Below are positions 52,073 through 61,701 of a stretch of DNA of 64,000 bases, one piece after another (within the stretch, counting starts at the first letter, position 1; each line of letters opens with the position of its first letter). The DNA lies in NCBI GenBank assembly GCA_016782495.1, contig JADHYL010000001.1, positions 1-64,000 on the forward strand. Direction: 5' to 3'. A program made the translations under genes and the position numbers. The notes under the pieces were generated by a model, which was not told the origin of the DNA, did no database searches, and was given only the letters and a program-made list of their open reading frames with translations. This stretch comes from Candidatus Omnitrophota bacterium. Its GTDB lineage: Bacteria > Omnitrophota > Gorgyraeia > JABMRN01 > RBG-13-46-9.

Positions 52073-53092
52073 TTATTTCCTGATCGCCAATCCACAAGAA
52101 ACGGCAAATTGGGATTGAATGGTTTGAAGGGACTTCGGATCCACATCCGGGCCGATCTCAATTCTTGAAAATGGATTCCACAATATCGGTTTCATTCCGA
52201 AACTTTCTTCAAAATAATTCAAAATGCCTTCCAGGCGCGTTACACCGCCGGAGACGTAAATTTCATTAAGCCCCTTTCCGTACTGGTTTTCGTAATATCC
52301 GAAAGATAACCTGAGTTCGTTGGCTAGATCGCTTAAAACCGGTTTCGTCGCCTCGAAAACCTGTAAGATCTTATCTTTGGGGTCAAATATCAGCGTGTCG
52401 GATTCTTTTTCATCTACCTGGAGTATCTTTGAAATGGCCTTACCCACATCCTTGCCTCCGATCAATATGTCCCTGGTAAAAAAGGGCTTATCCCCTCTTG
52501 ATATGACAACATTGGTTTGCGTATAGCCGATGTTTAAGAGCGCGGTGCTTTTGGATTCGTCCAGGCTTTCAAAGGAATTGCAGAACGCATTAAAACAGGC
52601 AAAGCTATCGATATCGATGACGGGAACGAAAAACCCGATTTCTTTCAACATGTCGATTCTGGAATTGATATCCTGTTTTTTTGCGGCGGCCAAAAGAACC
52701 CTCATCTGGCTTTTTCCTCCGGTGGCACTTTCCAATATGAGCGCGTCAATGTTTACGTCGTTGATGTTGAAAGGTATGTACTTTTCCGCTTCGAAACGCA
52801 GGGAATTTTTGAGGTCTTCTGCTTTCATCTTTGGCATCTCGATGAACCTCACGATAGCCGAAGGGGCTGAAAGAGAAATATTAATGTCTTTTGTGGACGG
52901 GCGGAAACGTTCCAGAAGTGCCTTGAGCGTCTTGCCGGCCTTGGTTTGGGTTGGCGGGAATTCGATCTCGGCGGAATCGAACTTCACAAGCTTCTCGCGG
53001 CTCGCCTCCGACGATATCTCTACTATCTTGATGCATCTCGTGCCGATATCAAGACCTACGCGTGATATCTTTTTTGAAGGTCGGGGCTTCAT
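52073..53092 (-). CDS. pilM: PilM, actin-like pilus assembly ATPase
   Basis: This 339 residue protein has an actin-like fold with VGLDIGTRCIKIVEIS near the start, ALLNIGYTQTNVVISRGDKP and IYVSGGVTRLEG. It binds PilN at the inner face of the membrane. No ribosome binding site precedes the ATG. It heads the pilMNOPQ-rng-pilVWX unit behind its own promoter. Confidence 0.93.
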   Translation of the reverse strand: MKPRPSKKISRVGLDIGTRCIKIVEISSEASREKLVKFDSAEIEFPPTQTKAGKTLKALLERFRPSTKDINISLSAPSAIVRFIEMPKMKAEDLKNSLRFEAEKYIPFNINDVNIDALILESATGGKSQMRVLLAAAKKQDINSRIDMLKEIGFFVPVIDIDSFACFNAFCNSFESLDESKSTALLNIGYTQTNVVISRGDKPFFTRDILIGGKDVGKAISKILQVDEKESDTLIFDPKDKILQVFEATKPVLSDLANELRLSFGYYENQYGKGLNEIYVSGGVTRLEGILNYFEESFGMKPILWNPFSRIEIGPDVDPKSLQTIQSQFAVSCGLAIRK

Positions 53093-53127
53093 TATAATAG
53101 TATTATATAAAGTCTAATTTTATCATA

Positions 53128-53156
53128 AGAGTAGCATATGCGGGTAGGTTTGTCAA
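53128..53156 (-). promoter_or_regulatory. Promoter of the pilM operon
   Basis: TTGACA (53151-53156), a 17 base spacer and TACTCT (53128-53133), with TGC before the -10, lie on the minus strand downstream of the glycosyltransferase gene. Confidence 0.65.
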
Positions 53157-53168
53157 GGGCGCAAACTT

Positions 53169-53933
53169 TTAAGGTGTGAAAAGTTTCCTGCCGTTTTTGT
53201 TAAAAATCGAAAACCTGCCAAGCCTTAGCTTTTGGAGTACGAACTTTGCCGAGGACATCAATACGTTGAGGCCGTAAATTACGCTTCTTTTGAATCCTAT
53301 GGACGAAGACTCGCTCGTATATTGCGATGGGGCGGTGATCTCGCCGATTCTGTAGCCGAAATATATTGCTTGAACGAGCATCTGGTTGTCAAAAACAAAA
53401 TCATCGGAATTTTCTACTATCGGAAGGTTTAATAAAACCTCTTTCGAAAACGCTCTGTAACCCGTATGATATTCCGAAAGCTTCTGGCCGAGTAAAATAT
53501 TTTCTACAAGGGTTAAAAACCTGTTAAAAATATATTTATAGAGGGGCATCCCGCCCTTAAGCGCCATACCGCCTAAAATTCTGGAACCCAGCACTATATC
53601 GAACATACCAGAAGTTATAAGACCTGCCATGGCAGTTATTAATTTGGGAGGATACTGATAATCGGGGTGAAGCATTACGATTACATCCGCACCTTTCTTA
53701 AGCGCCTCCCTGTAACAGGTTTTTTGGTTTGCGCCGTATCCCTTATTTCTTTCATGCACGAAGATGTCAATTCCCATTTTTCTTGCGATTTCAACCGTCC
53801 GATCGCTTGAGTAATCATCTGTCAAAAGTATCTCATCAACAATATCCTTGGGGATTTCGTCATAAGTTTTTTTGAGCGTTTTTTCGGCGTTATAAGCCGG
53901 CATAACAACGACTATTTTCTTTTTCTCCAGCAT
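53169..53933 (-). CDS. Family 2 glycosyltransferase (DPM1/DPG-synthase-like)
   Basis: This 254 residue protein has a GT-A fold: VVVMPAYNAEKTLKKTYDE, LLTDDYSSDRTVEIA, NKGYGANQKTCYREAL and VIVMLHPDYQYPPKLI. It lacks membrane helices and resembles enzymes that load a sugar onto a lipid carrier. It lies next to a TMTC-like membrane protein that could use such a lipid-linked sugar, possibly to glycosylate pilins. That link is inference from position. Confidence 0.85.
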   Translation of the reverse strand: MLEKKKIVVVMPAYNAEKTLKKTYDEIPKDIVDEILLTDDYSSDRTVEIARKMGIDIFVHERNKGYGANQKTCYREALKKGADVIVMLHPDYQYPPKLITAMAGLITSGMFDIVLGSRILGGMALKGGMPLYKYIFNRFLTLVENILLGQKLSEYHTGYRAFSKEVLLNLPIVENSDDFVFDNQMLVQAIYFGYRIGEITAPSQYTSESSSIGFKRSVIYGLNVLMSSAKFVLQKLRLGRFSIFNKNGRKLFTP

Positions 53934-53942
53934 ATTACTTCT

Positions 53943-55979
53943 CTATTCTTCTTTTATCCCGGAATTTTTTTTCATTTTTTCTAAACGGTTTGCAGCGAGC
54001 ACCTTTATTTGTTCGAGCGTTTGCACGGGGACATCGATGGATTTCTGATAATATGCCTTGGCGCTCTTGGCATCCTTGTCCATCTCTTTTTTTATCCCGA
54101 CGTAATAATAACATATTACTTTAAATTCCGGCTGCCACGACTCTGTCTTCCGAAGGAGATCTTGCAGCGTTATTTCGCCAACGAGAAATTTTGAAATCTC
54201 ATTAAACCATATCTGATCATTAAAGTCCTCCGAAACCCGCTGCCAGACTCCAACTGCTTTTTCGTTATCTCCTTTTCCGAAATATAAATCTCCCAATCTA
54301 AGTCCAGCAGCTGCATAAGCTGATCTTGCATGATGTGGCGGGGGTTCTTTTAAAATTTCGTTTAGCCGCACAATACCGGAATCAACATCCCCCTTAAGCA
54401 AATCAAGCGTAGCGACGGAAATCTTTATGCCAATGGAATCCGGGTTAAGGGCGAGGCCCTTTTTGTACTCGTTATACGCCAAGTCGTATTTTTCCTGCCG
54501 CTGATAAACGATAGCCAGGGCCGTATATGTCGGGATATACTGCGGGTCGTTTTTTAAAATCTCTCTGTATTGTTTGATTGCCTCCTCGAGACGCTCGTTG
54601 TGTATGTGGTATAGCGCTATCATCCTTCTTGCCGAGGGGTTCTCATCGGGAGAAACCCGAAGTGCCTCCCTTGCCTCCTCGAAGGATTTTTCTTTGTCGC
54701 CAGCATTATAATAAGCGACCGAGAGATTAAGGTGCGCCCGGTAATTATCGGGGTATTTCTCCAGGACGCCTTTAGAAAACGCAATATCGTTTGACCAGGT
54801 GGTGTTTCTTTCCATTGTAAGATATGAAAAAACAAAAACGAGAAAAACCGAAAAACATGTTAATGAATACCTGAAGATACGCAACTTTTTAATTTTATCG
54901 AAGAACTTCACGATAAGCGCCGCGATTATGATAAAATAACCGACCGACGGCAGGTATAAAAATCTTTCGGCTATCAATATCTGGATTGGTATAATGTTTG
55001 CGGCTGGGGCAAGGGCTATAAAAAACCAAAAAACACAAAATGCTACGAGTTTTTTCTTCTTTGCCAGCTTTATAGCGGTTGCAATTAACAGAATAATTGC
55101 GATAATCGAAAGAAATACCGCCGGCTCTTTTATTGAATATGAGGCAGGAAACATGACGTAATCGGCGCACAAACCTACGGGGTAAACAAGCAATCTGATA
55201 TAATAAACTATGCCACGCGCCATCGTAAGAAAGGTCGTATACGCATCCCCGGTCCAATAATCGCATTGCGCGAGTTTACCTATAATATTAAAACGCAGAA
55301 TTACGTATGACGCAAGAATCAGGAAAAAGGTAAAATACCGCAGCGCCCTTACGCTAATCTTTTCTTTCCTGCCGTAAAAAATATCGTACAGGATTATCAG
55401 AAACGGGAAGCTTGCGGCCATTTCTTTCGAAAAAAGCGAACATGAAAATAGCAAAAGCGATGTAATGTAAAAAGGCAACCGCCCTCGCTTTATGTAACCC
55501 ATATACGCGATGAACGCTGCAAGATAGAAAAACAAAAACAAAACGTCCGCCCTTCCGGATATCCACGCCACGCATTCGGTCTGAATGGGATGGGTTAAAA
55601 AAAATAACGAGGCAAGCATACTTATAATTCTTTTCCCGGTAATAAATAAAACAAGATAAAAAACCAAAATAGCGTTTGCGATATGAAAAAAAAGATTCGT
55701 GAGGTGGTAGCCGAGCGGATTCAGTTTCCAGAAAAAATAGTCCACTGCGTATGACAATATAAGAAGCGGCCTGTAATTTTCACCGGCCAAGGTACCCTTA
55801 GCCAACGCGTCTTTTGAGAAAAAATAGTGCGGCAAAAGGCGCAGGTCTTTTATGAAATCGTTCGAGATGACAAAGGCTACGTCATCCCATACAAAATCCC
55901 CGCCCAATGAATTACTGTAGACAATGATACCCGAGAAAATTATTAAAAAAAGTATTATACTTCTCTCTACTGTGATCAA
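53943..55979 (-). CDS. TMTC-like multi-spanning membrane protein with TPR repeats
   Basis: This 678 residue protein has about ten membrane helices (about 1-395), with conserved-looking outer loops VWDDVAFVISND and NYRPLLILSY, followed by TPR repeats (about 410-640; for example AHLNLSVAYYNAGDKEKSFE and YTALAIVYQRQEKYDLAYNE). The layout matches TMTC/O-mannosyltransferase-like proteins of the GT-C type. Its substrate is unknown. The family 2 glycosyltransferase nine bases downstream may feed it. Confidence 0.8.
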   Translation of the reverse strand: MITVERSIILFLIIFSGIIVYSNSLGGDFVWDDVAFVISNDFIKDLRLLPHYFFSKDALAKGTLAGENYRPLLILSYAVDYFFWKLNPLGYHLTNLFFHIANAILVFYLVLFITGKRIISMLASLFFLTHPIQTECVAWISGRADVLFLFFYLAAFIAYMGYIKRGRLPFYITSLLLFSCSLFSKEMAASFPFLIILYDIFYGRKEKISVRALRYFTFFLILASYVILRFNIIGKLAQCDYWTGDAYTTFLTMARGIVYYIRLLVYPVGLCADYVMFPASYSIKEPAVFLSIIAIILLIATAIKLAKKKKLVAFCVFWFFIALAPAANIIPIQILIAERFLYLPSVGYFIIIAALIVKFFDKIKKLRIFRYSLTCFSVFLVFVFSYLTMERNTTWSNDIAFSKGVLEKYPDNYRAHLNLSVAYYNAGDKEKSFEEAREALRVSPDENPSARRMIALYHIHNERLEEAIKQYREILKNDPQYIPTYTALAIVYQRQEKYDLAYNEYKKGLALNPDSIGIKISVATLDLLKGDVDSGIVRLNEILKEPPPHHARSAYAAAGLRLGDLYFGKGDNEKAVGVWQRVSEDFNDQIWFNEISKFLVGEITLQDLLRKTESWQPEFKVICYYYVGIKKEMDKDAKSAKAYYQKSIDVPVQTLEQIKVLAANRLEKMKKNSGIKEE

Positions 55980-56004
55980 ATGAGTTAACGATGAAGTGGG
56001 GATA

Positions 56005-56040
56005 CAAAAAAAGCGGCACTTTTTAAATGCCGCTTTTTGC
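56005..56040. terminator. Strong hairpin terminator downstream of the pilin gene
   Basis: AAAAAGCGGCA / TGCCGCTTTTT with a nine base loop forms an 11 bp stem flanked by A and T runs. It could end transcription on either strand. On the minus strand it separates the pilin gene from the TMTC-like gene. Confidence 0.85.
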
Positions 56041-56057
56041 TGCGCTAGAAATTGTGA

Positions 56058-56390
56058 TTATAGCGTGTGGTTTCCTCCCTCGCTGCAAGTCGGATCGGCA
56101 CTTACCGCACCTATGGTGTATGCTGTACTTGTGCCTACCGGACATGCTGGAGTTCTCTTGATGTAATTCGGAGTCAAGTCTGACCAAGCGGGTGTGTCCG
56201 TGTCGGATTTACCGATATCAAGCGCCCATACCTGTTTTGCGCCGTCAATCTGTTTTAGATTGGCGATGCAGGCATTTTCTTGCGCCTGTGTCCTTGCTCT
56301 CACGAAGTTGGGAATGGCGATGGCCGCTAATAAACCTATAATTGCAACAACTATCATAATTTCAACCAGCGTAAAACCCCTTTTCTTCAT
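56058..56390 (-). CDS. pilA: Type IV pilin / pseudopilin (probably major subunit)
   Basis: This 110 residue prepilin has signal MKKRG, then FTLVEIMIVVAIIGLLAAIA (Glu at position 5 after cleavage) and IPNFVRARTQAQENACIANL. A short globular part with paired cysteines (Cys138-type disulfide region, ACPVGTS ... PTCSEGG) follows. Its own strong promoter, leader and terminator fit an abundant product. It could be a pseudopilin of a secretion system; the PilMNOPQ and PilT neighbours favour a pilus. Confidence 0.88.
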   Translation of the reverse strand: MKKRGFTLVEIMIVVAIIGLLAAIAIPNFVRARTQAQENACIANLKQIDGAKQVWALDIGKSDTDTPAWSDLTPNYIKRTPACPVGTSTAYTIGAVSADPTCSEGGNHTL

Positions 56391-56490
56391 CTTTTTCTCA
56401 CCCCCTTTTCTTCCCTTTTAGGCCAGAGACGCCTCTTGCGGGGATTAAGCTTTTCTCTTCCCACAAAAGGCATTTTTGGGATACCATATA

Positions 56491-56519
56491 AGTATAACAT
56501 ACAAAATCGGCATTGTCAA
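56491..56519 (-). promoter_or_regulatory. Strong promoter of the pilin gene
   Basis: TTGACA (56514-56519), a 17 base spacer and TATACT (56491-56496) lie on the minus strand. The leader to the pilin ATG is about 95 bases and holds GGGGGTGAG as ribosome binding site. Confidence 0.8.
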
Positions 56520-56531
56520 GGTAGGCCCATT

Positions 56532-57752
56532 TTAAGTATTTATCACCTGGGAAATCTGCAATATGGGCATGAACATACATATAACTATACCGCCTATAAC
56601 AATACCTAAAAAAGCTATTATAAGCGGCTCGATAAGGCTCGTTAATCCGCTTACGGCCGCATCCACCTGTTCATCGTAAAAATCCGCTATTTTTGACAGC
56701 ATCTTTTCGAGCTCCCCCGTCTGCTCCCCCACCGAAATCATCCTGACCACCATGGGCGGAAATACACCGCTTCTTGCCAGCGGATCGGCAATAGACTCCC
56801 CTTCCCTGACATTGGCGGCCACCCTGTCAACCGCCTTTTCTATGATGCGATTTCCGGCGGTTTTACTTACAATATCGAGCGAATTCAGGATGGGAACCCC
56901 GCTTTTTATAAGGGTTGAAAGGGTTCTGGTAAACTTTCCCACAGCTACCTTTCGAAGCAATATCCCGAATATGGGTAGGTGAAGTTTCAGGCTGTCGACT
57001 TTAACCTTTCCGTTTTCTGTTTTAGTATACCTGTTGATCGCAAAGCCAATTACAGCCATAAAAATGATGGTGATATAAAAATATTTCCTCAAAAAATCGC
57101 TTACATTGATCATGATCTGCGTAGGTAGAGGCAAGGTTGCCCCAAAACCCGAATATATGTCCTTAAATACCGGAACGACTTTTATCATTAAAAAGACAGT
57201 TATTGCAATCGCCATAATGGTCACGGCTGCAGGATATACAAGCGCCGCTTTTATTTTCCTCTGTAGGCTACTTGTCTTTTCAAGATACATCGCAACCCTG
57301 TCCAGAATTTCGTCCAGCATACCGCTGGATTCGCCTGCCTTTACCAGATTTATAAAAAGGCCGGAAAACACCCCTGCGTGTTTTGAAAGCGCCTCGGACA
57401 GGCTTGAACCCGTCTCTACGTCGTCACGGATCCTGGAAACAACCTGTTTAAACGACATGTTTTCGGTCTGCTCAGCCAGAATATCCAGCGCATTAACCAG
57501 CGGAATACCTGCGTCAACCATGGTGGCAAGCTGCCTGGAGAATATGACAAGGTCGTCGATCTTTACCCTCTGCCCTTTTTTGCCTTTAAAAATACCGAGG
57601 GAAAATACGGCACTTTTTTCTTCTTCGAGCGAGATGATAAAAAAGCCCTTTTCTCTTAAAGATTGAACGGCGGTATTTCTGGAATCCGCCTCGAGTGTCC
57701 CTTTTAATGTTTTTCCGGCGGTATCTTTGACCGTGTATTTAAATTTTGCCAT
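56532..57752 (-). CDS. pilC: Inner membrane platform protein PilC/GspF
   Basis: This 406 residue protein has an N-terminal soluble part (AKFKYTVKDTAGKTLKGTLE), two GspF domains (about 70-195 and 275-395) and three membrane helices (about 170-192, 220-240, 375-398). FSRQLATMVDAGIPLVNALD is a family signature. It anchors the PilB/PilT motors. It lies four bases after pilB. Confidence 0.95.
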   Translation of the reverse strand: MAKFKYTVKDTAGKTLKGTLEADSRNTAVQSLREKGFFIISLEEEKSAVFSLGIFKGKKGQRVKIDDLVIFSRQLATMVDAGIPLVNALDILAEQTENMSFKQVVSRIRDDVETGSSLSEALSKHAGVFSGLFINLVKAGESSGMLDEILDRVAMYLEKTSSLQRKIKAALVYPAAVTIMAIAITVFLMIKVVPVFKDIYSGFGATLPLPTQIMINVSDFLRKYFYITIIFMAVIGFAINRYTKTENGKVKVDSLKLHLPIFGILLRKVAVGKFTRTLSTLIKSGVPILNSLDIVSKTAGNRIIEKAVDRVAANVREGESIADPLARSGVFPPMVVRMISVGEQTGELEKMLSKIADFYDEQVDAAVSGLTSLIEPLIIAFLGIVIGGIVICMFMPILQISQVINT

Positions 57753-57756
57753 AATC

Positions 57757-59490
57757 TTAATCCTCCGTCGTAATTCTTAAAACCTCTTCCAAGGTTGTCT
57801 GACCGGAAGCGAAATTTTCCAATGCGCTATCCCTTAACAACATCATGCCTTGCGAGAGGGCATATTTTCGTATTTCGTCGCTCGAAACCCTTTTTATAAT
57901 CATATCCCTTATCGTGTCGTCTATGGTCAGTGTTTCCAAAAGCCCCATGCGACCAAGATAGCCGGTATTGTTGCAGCGCGGACACCCCTTACCATGATAA
58001 AAGGGCCTTCTTTTCATAAGTTTGTCTATGTCTACGCCGCCGCCGATCCTCTCAAACACTGATCGGGGAATGTCAATAGGCTCCTTGCATCGCGGGCATA
58101 TTTTTCGGCACAGTCTTTGCGCTGCCGTAAGAACGAGACTCGCCGAAACGAGGAACGGCTCAACCCCCATGTCAATAAGCCTTGTTATAGCGCCTATCGC
58201 GTCGTTTGTATGCAGTGTACTCAAGACAAGCTGGCCTGTTAGGGATGCCTTGATGGCTATGTCGGCGGTTTCAAAGTCTCTGATCTCACCAATCATAATG
58301 ATATCCGGGTTCTGCCTTAGAATGGATCTTAGTCCGCTGGCAAACGTCAACCCTATATCCGGATTTACCTGAATCTGGGTTATCCCTTCGACTTCATACT
58401 CGACAGGTTCTTCTATTGTCACGATATTTACCTTCGGTGTATTCAGATTGTTAACGATGGAGTAAAGTGTGGTTGATTTTCCGCTTCCGGTCGGCCCCGT
58501 TAATAAAATCATGCCGAAAGGTCTCTCCAGTGCTTTTTTAAAGGCTTTTAAAGGTTCTCGTAAAAATCCCAGCTTTTCCAGTCCGATGCTCAAATTTGAC
58601 TTATCAAGTGCTCGAAGAACAACTTTGTTGCCAAATGCTATCGGTAGAATACTGACTCTAAAATCTATCTCTTTCTGGCCTAATTTTATTCTGAAGCGCC
58701 CGTCCTGAGGAACCCTTGTCTCTGTTATATCTAACTTGGACATGATCTTGAGCCTTGCAATAACCGCGTTCTGGTTCTTTTTGGGTAGCCTCAATGCCTC
58801 CTGTAGGGCACCATCGATTCGGTATCTCACGCGGAGGTCCTTTTCGCACGGCTCGATATGAATGTCACTCGCCCTGCCTCTTAAGGCTTCGTTCAGTATC
58901 AGCGAGACAATCTTTACAATAGGGGCTTTTTGGCTTTCCTCGGTGATTTCGCCGACGTCTAATTTTTCCTCTTCGACAACCTCCACGCTCTCGGTCCCTG
59001 CATCCTTTACGATCTTAGCCATGTCTTCCGTCGGCGCCCCGTATATTTTCCCCAGGGCATCTTTTATGTCGTTATCGGCGGCTATAATAACCTCGATGTT
59101 ATCAGCGTTACGCGAGAGAATTGTTTTTACGTCGTCTATGGCTAAGACGTCTGTCGGATCCGACATGGCGATTGTCAGGGTATTTGCGATTTTTGATATG
59201 GGGATAAGATTATGCCTTAGGGCGATCTTTTCTGGAACTAGCTTCGCTATCTTGGGATCGATTTTATATTTTGACAAGTCAAGGGGGGGAATGTGGAGTT
59301 CTTCACTTAAAAAAATAACCAGGTCCTTGTGCGTTATAATATTTTCTTTTATTAAAATTTTTCCTAGGCTGCCGCCCGCTTTTTTACGGATATCCAATAC
59401 CCTTTTAAGCTGATCCTCGCTTATGAGCTTCTTCTCTTTGAGAATATCCAGTAATTTATCTGATAGTGTTTTTTTCTCCGTTGGCATCAT
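57757..59490 (-). CDS. pilB: PilB/GspE-type assembly ATPase, first copy
   Basis: This 577 residue hexameric ATPase powers pilus extension. An N-terminal MshEN/GspE-N region (about 10-155), with LGKILIKENIITHKDLVIFL, is followed by the motor core with Walker A GPTGSGKSTT, the Asp box TIEEPVEY, Walker B IMIGEIRDFETADIA and a tetracysteine zinc site (CRKICPRC ... CPRCNNTGY). It is adjacent to pilC. Confidence 0.95.
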   Translation of the reverse strand: MMPTEKKTLSDKLLDILKEKKLISEDQLKRVLDIRKKAGGSLGKILIKENIITHKDLVIFLSEELHIPPLDLSKYKIDPKIAKLVPEKIALRHNLIPISKIANTLTIAMSDPTDVLAIDDVKTILSRNADNIEVIIAADNDIKDALGKIYGAPTEDMAKIVKDAGTESVEVVEEEKLDVGEITEESQKAPIVKIVSLILNEALRGRASDIHIEPCEKDLRVRYRIDGALQEALRLPKKNQNAVIARLKIMSKLDITETRVPQDGRFRIKLGQKEIDFRVSILPIAFGNKVVLRALDKSNLSIGLEKLGFLREPLKAFKKALERPFGMILLTGPTGSGKSTTLYSIVNNLNTPKVNIVTIEEPVEYEVEGITQIQVNPDIGLTFASGLRSILRQNPDIIMIGEIRDFETADIAIKASLTGQLVLSTLHTNDAIGAITRLIDMGVEPFLVSASLVLTAAQRLCRKICPRCKEPIDIPRSVFERIGGGVDIDKLMKRRPFYHGKGCPRCNNTGYLGRMGLLETLTIDDTIRDMIIKRVSSDEIRKYALSQGMMLLRDSALENFASGQTTLEEVLRITTED

Positions 59491-59500
59491 TCCTCATTAT

Positions 59501-61240
59501 CTATTTTATGGCGATATCCTGCTCCCCTACCGTTACGCGCAATACTTCTTCGATGGTCGTAACCCCACTCAACACTTTCTTGATGCCGTTTTCTCTTAAT
59601 GTCTTCATCCCCTCTCTGCGCGCCTGTTCTCTTATCTTGTGCTCCTGGGCTTTTTCAAGAATGAGGCCTCGAATGTCGGCCGAGAGCTCAAGTGCTTCAA
59701 TGAGGCCCACCCTTCCCTTGTAGCCAGTATTTTGACAGGCCTTGCACCCTTTTCCTTTGTATGCAACGTTCTTGCCGCGTGGATTATTAAGCTGAAGTTT
59801 TTTTGCGACTGCCTCATCAATCCTGTACGATTCTTTGCATGCTTCGCAAATCTTGCGCACAAGCCTCTGGGCAGCGACAAGAATCATACTCGATGTTATG
59901 AGAAAGGGCTCCACCCCCATATTGACCAATCGCACGATGGAACCGCTTGCGGTCGTCGTATGGAGCGTGCTTAAGACCAGGTGCCCCGTAAGGGCTGCTT
60001 TTATGGCTACGTCAACAGTTTCAAAGTCTCTTATCTCCCCAACCATTATTATATCGGGATCCTGCCTCAAGAATGATCGAAGCGCGCTGGCAAAGGTAAG
60101 CTTGAGCTCCGGTTTTACGGTAAGCTGGTTTATGCCTTCCAGCTGGTATTCCACGGGGTCCTCGGCAGTAATTATATTCTTTTTTGGTGAATCCACATAC
60201 TTAAGAACTGAATAGAGCGTCGTAGTTTTGCCGCATCCTGTCGGACCGCATGAAAGAATCATTCCGTGCGGTCTCATCGCGGCTTTCTTTATGCTTTCCA
60301 GCGGCTCCTTTTCAAAACCCAGTTTATCCAGGTCGAGAGTCGCCTGGGATTTATCTAATATCCTCAAGGCAACCTTTTCTCCGTTATGCGAGGGCAAAAC
60401 GGAAATCCTGAAATCGATTTCTCTGTTTTGTATTTTGGCTTTGAAGCGGCCGTCTTGTGGAAGTCGTCTTTCTGCAATTTTTAAATTTGATATGACTTTT
60501 AGCCGGGAAACAAGCGCCGGGTGTATCTTTTTGGGAGAACGCTGGAATTCTTTTAATACGCCGTCGATCCTGTATCTAACGCGGAGCGTACCCTCCAAAG
60601 GCTCTATCAGAATATCGCTTGCCCTGGCCTTGACCGCCTCTGCAAGCAGCATGTTTGTGATCTTTACTACCGGCGCATCCTGAATAAGTTTTATAAGCTG
60701 GGTAGAGGACATGGTATCCTCGACCTCGTCGATTACTTCTATATCGCCTTGCGGTTCTATTTCACCGATAATCTTCTCAATGGCTTCGTGCGCTCCGGCC
60801 TCGTAGTACTCGGCTATAGCTTCGTCAATATCCCTGTCGCTTGCGATAACAACGCTTATTTTACAACCCGTAATCGCTGCGAGGTCATCTGTTGTGAATA
60901 CATTTAACGGGTCGGCTATTGCTACCGTCAAATAGACGCCTATCTTTGAAACGGGCATGACGCGGTAGTTTTTCACGACTTTCTTCGGGATGAGCTTTAT
61001 CACCTCGGACGAAATTTTGTAGCGCGAAAGATCAATCGGCGGAATACCCAGTTCCTGGCTCAGGGCCGAAACAAGTTGTTTTCTTGGTACGACCCCCATA
61101 CTGACCAGGATGTCAATTAATTTTCCTCCTCTTTCTTTCTGTATTTCAAGGGCTTTCTTGATGTCATTTTCTACGAGAAGTTTTTTCTCGCAGAGGGCTT
61201 TCATGATTCTGTCCTTTATCGATAAGGTGTTTTCTTTCAT
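59501..61240 (-). CDS. PilB/GspE-type assembly ATPase, second copy
   Basis: This 579 residue paralogue of the neighbouring ATPase has the same layout: MshEN-type N-terminus (GGKLIDILVSMGVVPRKQLV), Walker A GPTGCGKTTT, TAEDPVEYQ, IIMVGEIRDFETVDVA and a tetracysteine site (CEACKES ... CKACQNTGYKG). The Walker A serine is cysteine, still within the consensus. Two extension ATPases in tandem suggest separate roles, for instance different pilin subsets. Confidence 0.93.
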   Translation of the reverse strand: MKENTLSIKDRIMKALCEKKLLVENDIKKALEIQKERGGKLIDILVSMGVVPRKQLVSALSQELGIPPIDLSRYKISSEVIKLIPKKVVKNYRVMPVSKIGVYLTVAIADPLNVFTTDDLAAITGCKISVVIASDRDIDEAIAEYYEAGAHEAIEKIIGEIEPQGDIEVIDEVEDTMSSTQLIKLIQDAPVVKITNMLLAEAVKARASDILIEPLEGTLRVRYRIDGVLKEFQRSPKKIHPALVSRLKVISNLKIAERRLPQDGRFKAKIQNREIDFRISVLPSHNGEKVALRILDKSQATLDLDKLGFEKEPLESIKKAAMRPHGMILSCGPTGCGKTTTLYSVLKYVDSPKKNIITAEDPVEYQLEGINQLTVKPELKLTFASALRSFLRQDPDIIMVGEIRDFETVDVAIKAALTGHLVLSTLHTTTASGSIVRLVNMGVEPFLITSSMILVAAQRLVRKICEACKESYRIDEAVAKKLQLNNPRGKNVAYKGKGCKACQNTGYKGRVGLIEALELSADIRGLILEKAQEHKIREQARREGMKTLRENGIKKVLSGVTTIEEVLRVTVGEQDIAIK

Positions 61241-61242
61241 CT

Positions 61243-61698
61243 TTATTTTTGCTTTTTGCCATAGAGCTTATCGAGGGCGTTATTGATGTCGGTCATTGTG
61301 CTGACAAAAATCTGAACATTGCAGTTGGTTAAAAGCTCGATGTCTTCTACGGCTTTCATGTTGAGGGGATTGGACATGGCGATCGTAAGCGTGTCTCCGA
61401 TCTTATCCACGGTAATGAGGCAATACTGCCGGGCTACGTTTTCCGGTACGAGCCGAACGACCTCTTTGGTCAATTCGTAATTTTCAAGGGGCAAATAAGG
61501 AAAACCGTACTGAACCGTCAAGGCCTGGGCTATTTCTTCTTCCTTGGTGAATCCCAAGAGAACCAGTACCTGTCCGATCAGCCCACCCTTTTCCTTCTGG
61601 ACCTGGAGGGCTTTCTCAAGCTGCGCTCTTGTAATAACCCCTCTTTCTATTAAGAGCTCACCCAGTTGTTTTTTTACCAAACGTTTGTAAGGAAGCAT
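61243..61698 (-). CDS. Stand-alone MshEN/GspE N-terminal domain protein
   Basis: This 151 residue protein has only the N-terminal domain found on the two neighbouring ATPases. It holds two tandem motifs, LGELLIERGVITRAQLEKAL and IGQVLVLLGFTKEEEIAQAL, which fit the long c-di-GMP binding pattern of MshEN domains, and a GspE-N-like end. No ATPase follows. It could compete with or regulate the ATPases; this is inference. It lies between pilT and the second pilB-like gene. Confidence 0.85.
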   Translation of the reverse strand: MLPYKRLVKKQLGELLIERGVITRAQLEKALQVQKEKGGLIGQVLVLLGFTKEEEIAQALTVQYGFPYLPLENYELTKEVVRLVPENVARQYCLITVDKIGDTLTIAMSNPLNMKAVEDIELLTNCNVQIFVSTMTDINNALDKLYGKKQK

Positions 61699-61701
61699 GC
61701 C

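Noticed and set aside
56391..56490. c-di-GMP riboswitch in the pilin leader
   Set aside because: CGCAAGAGGC and GGCCT vaguely recall the GEMM aptamer, but the second stem and the GGTAGC-GGTTACC region are absent.
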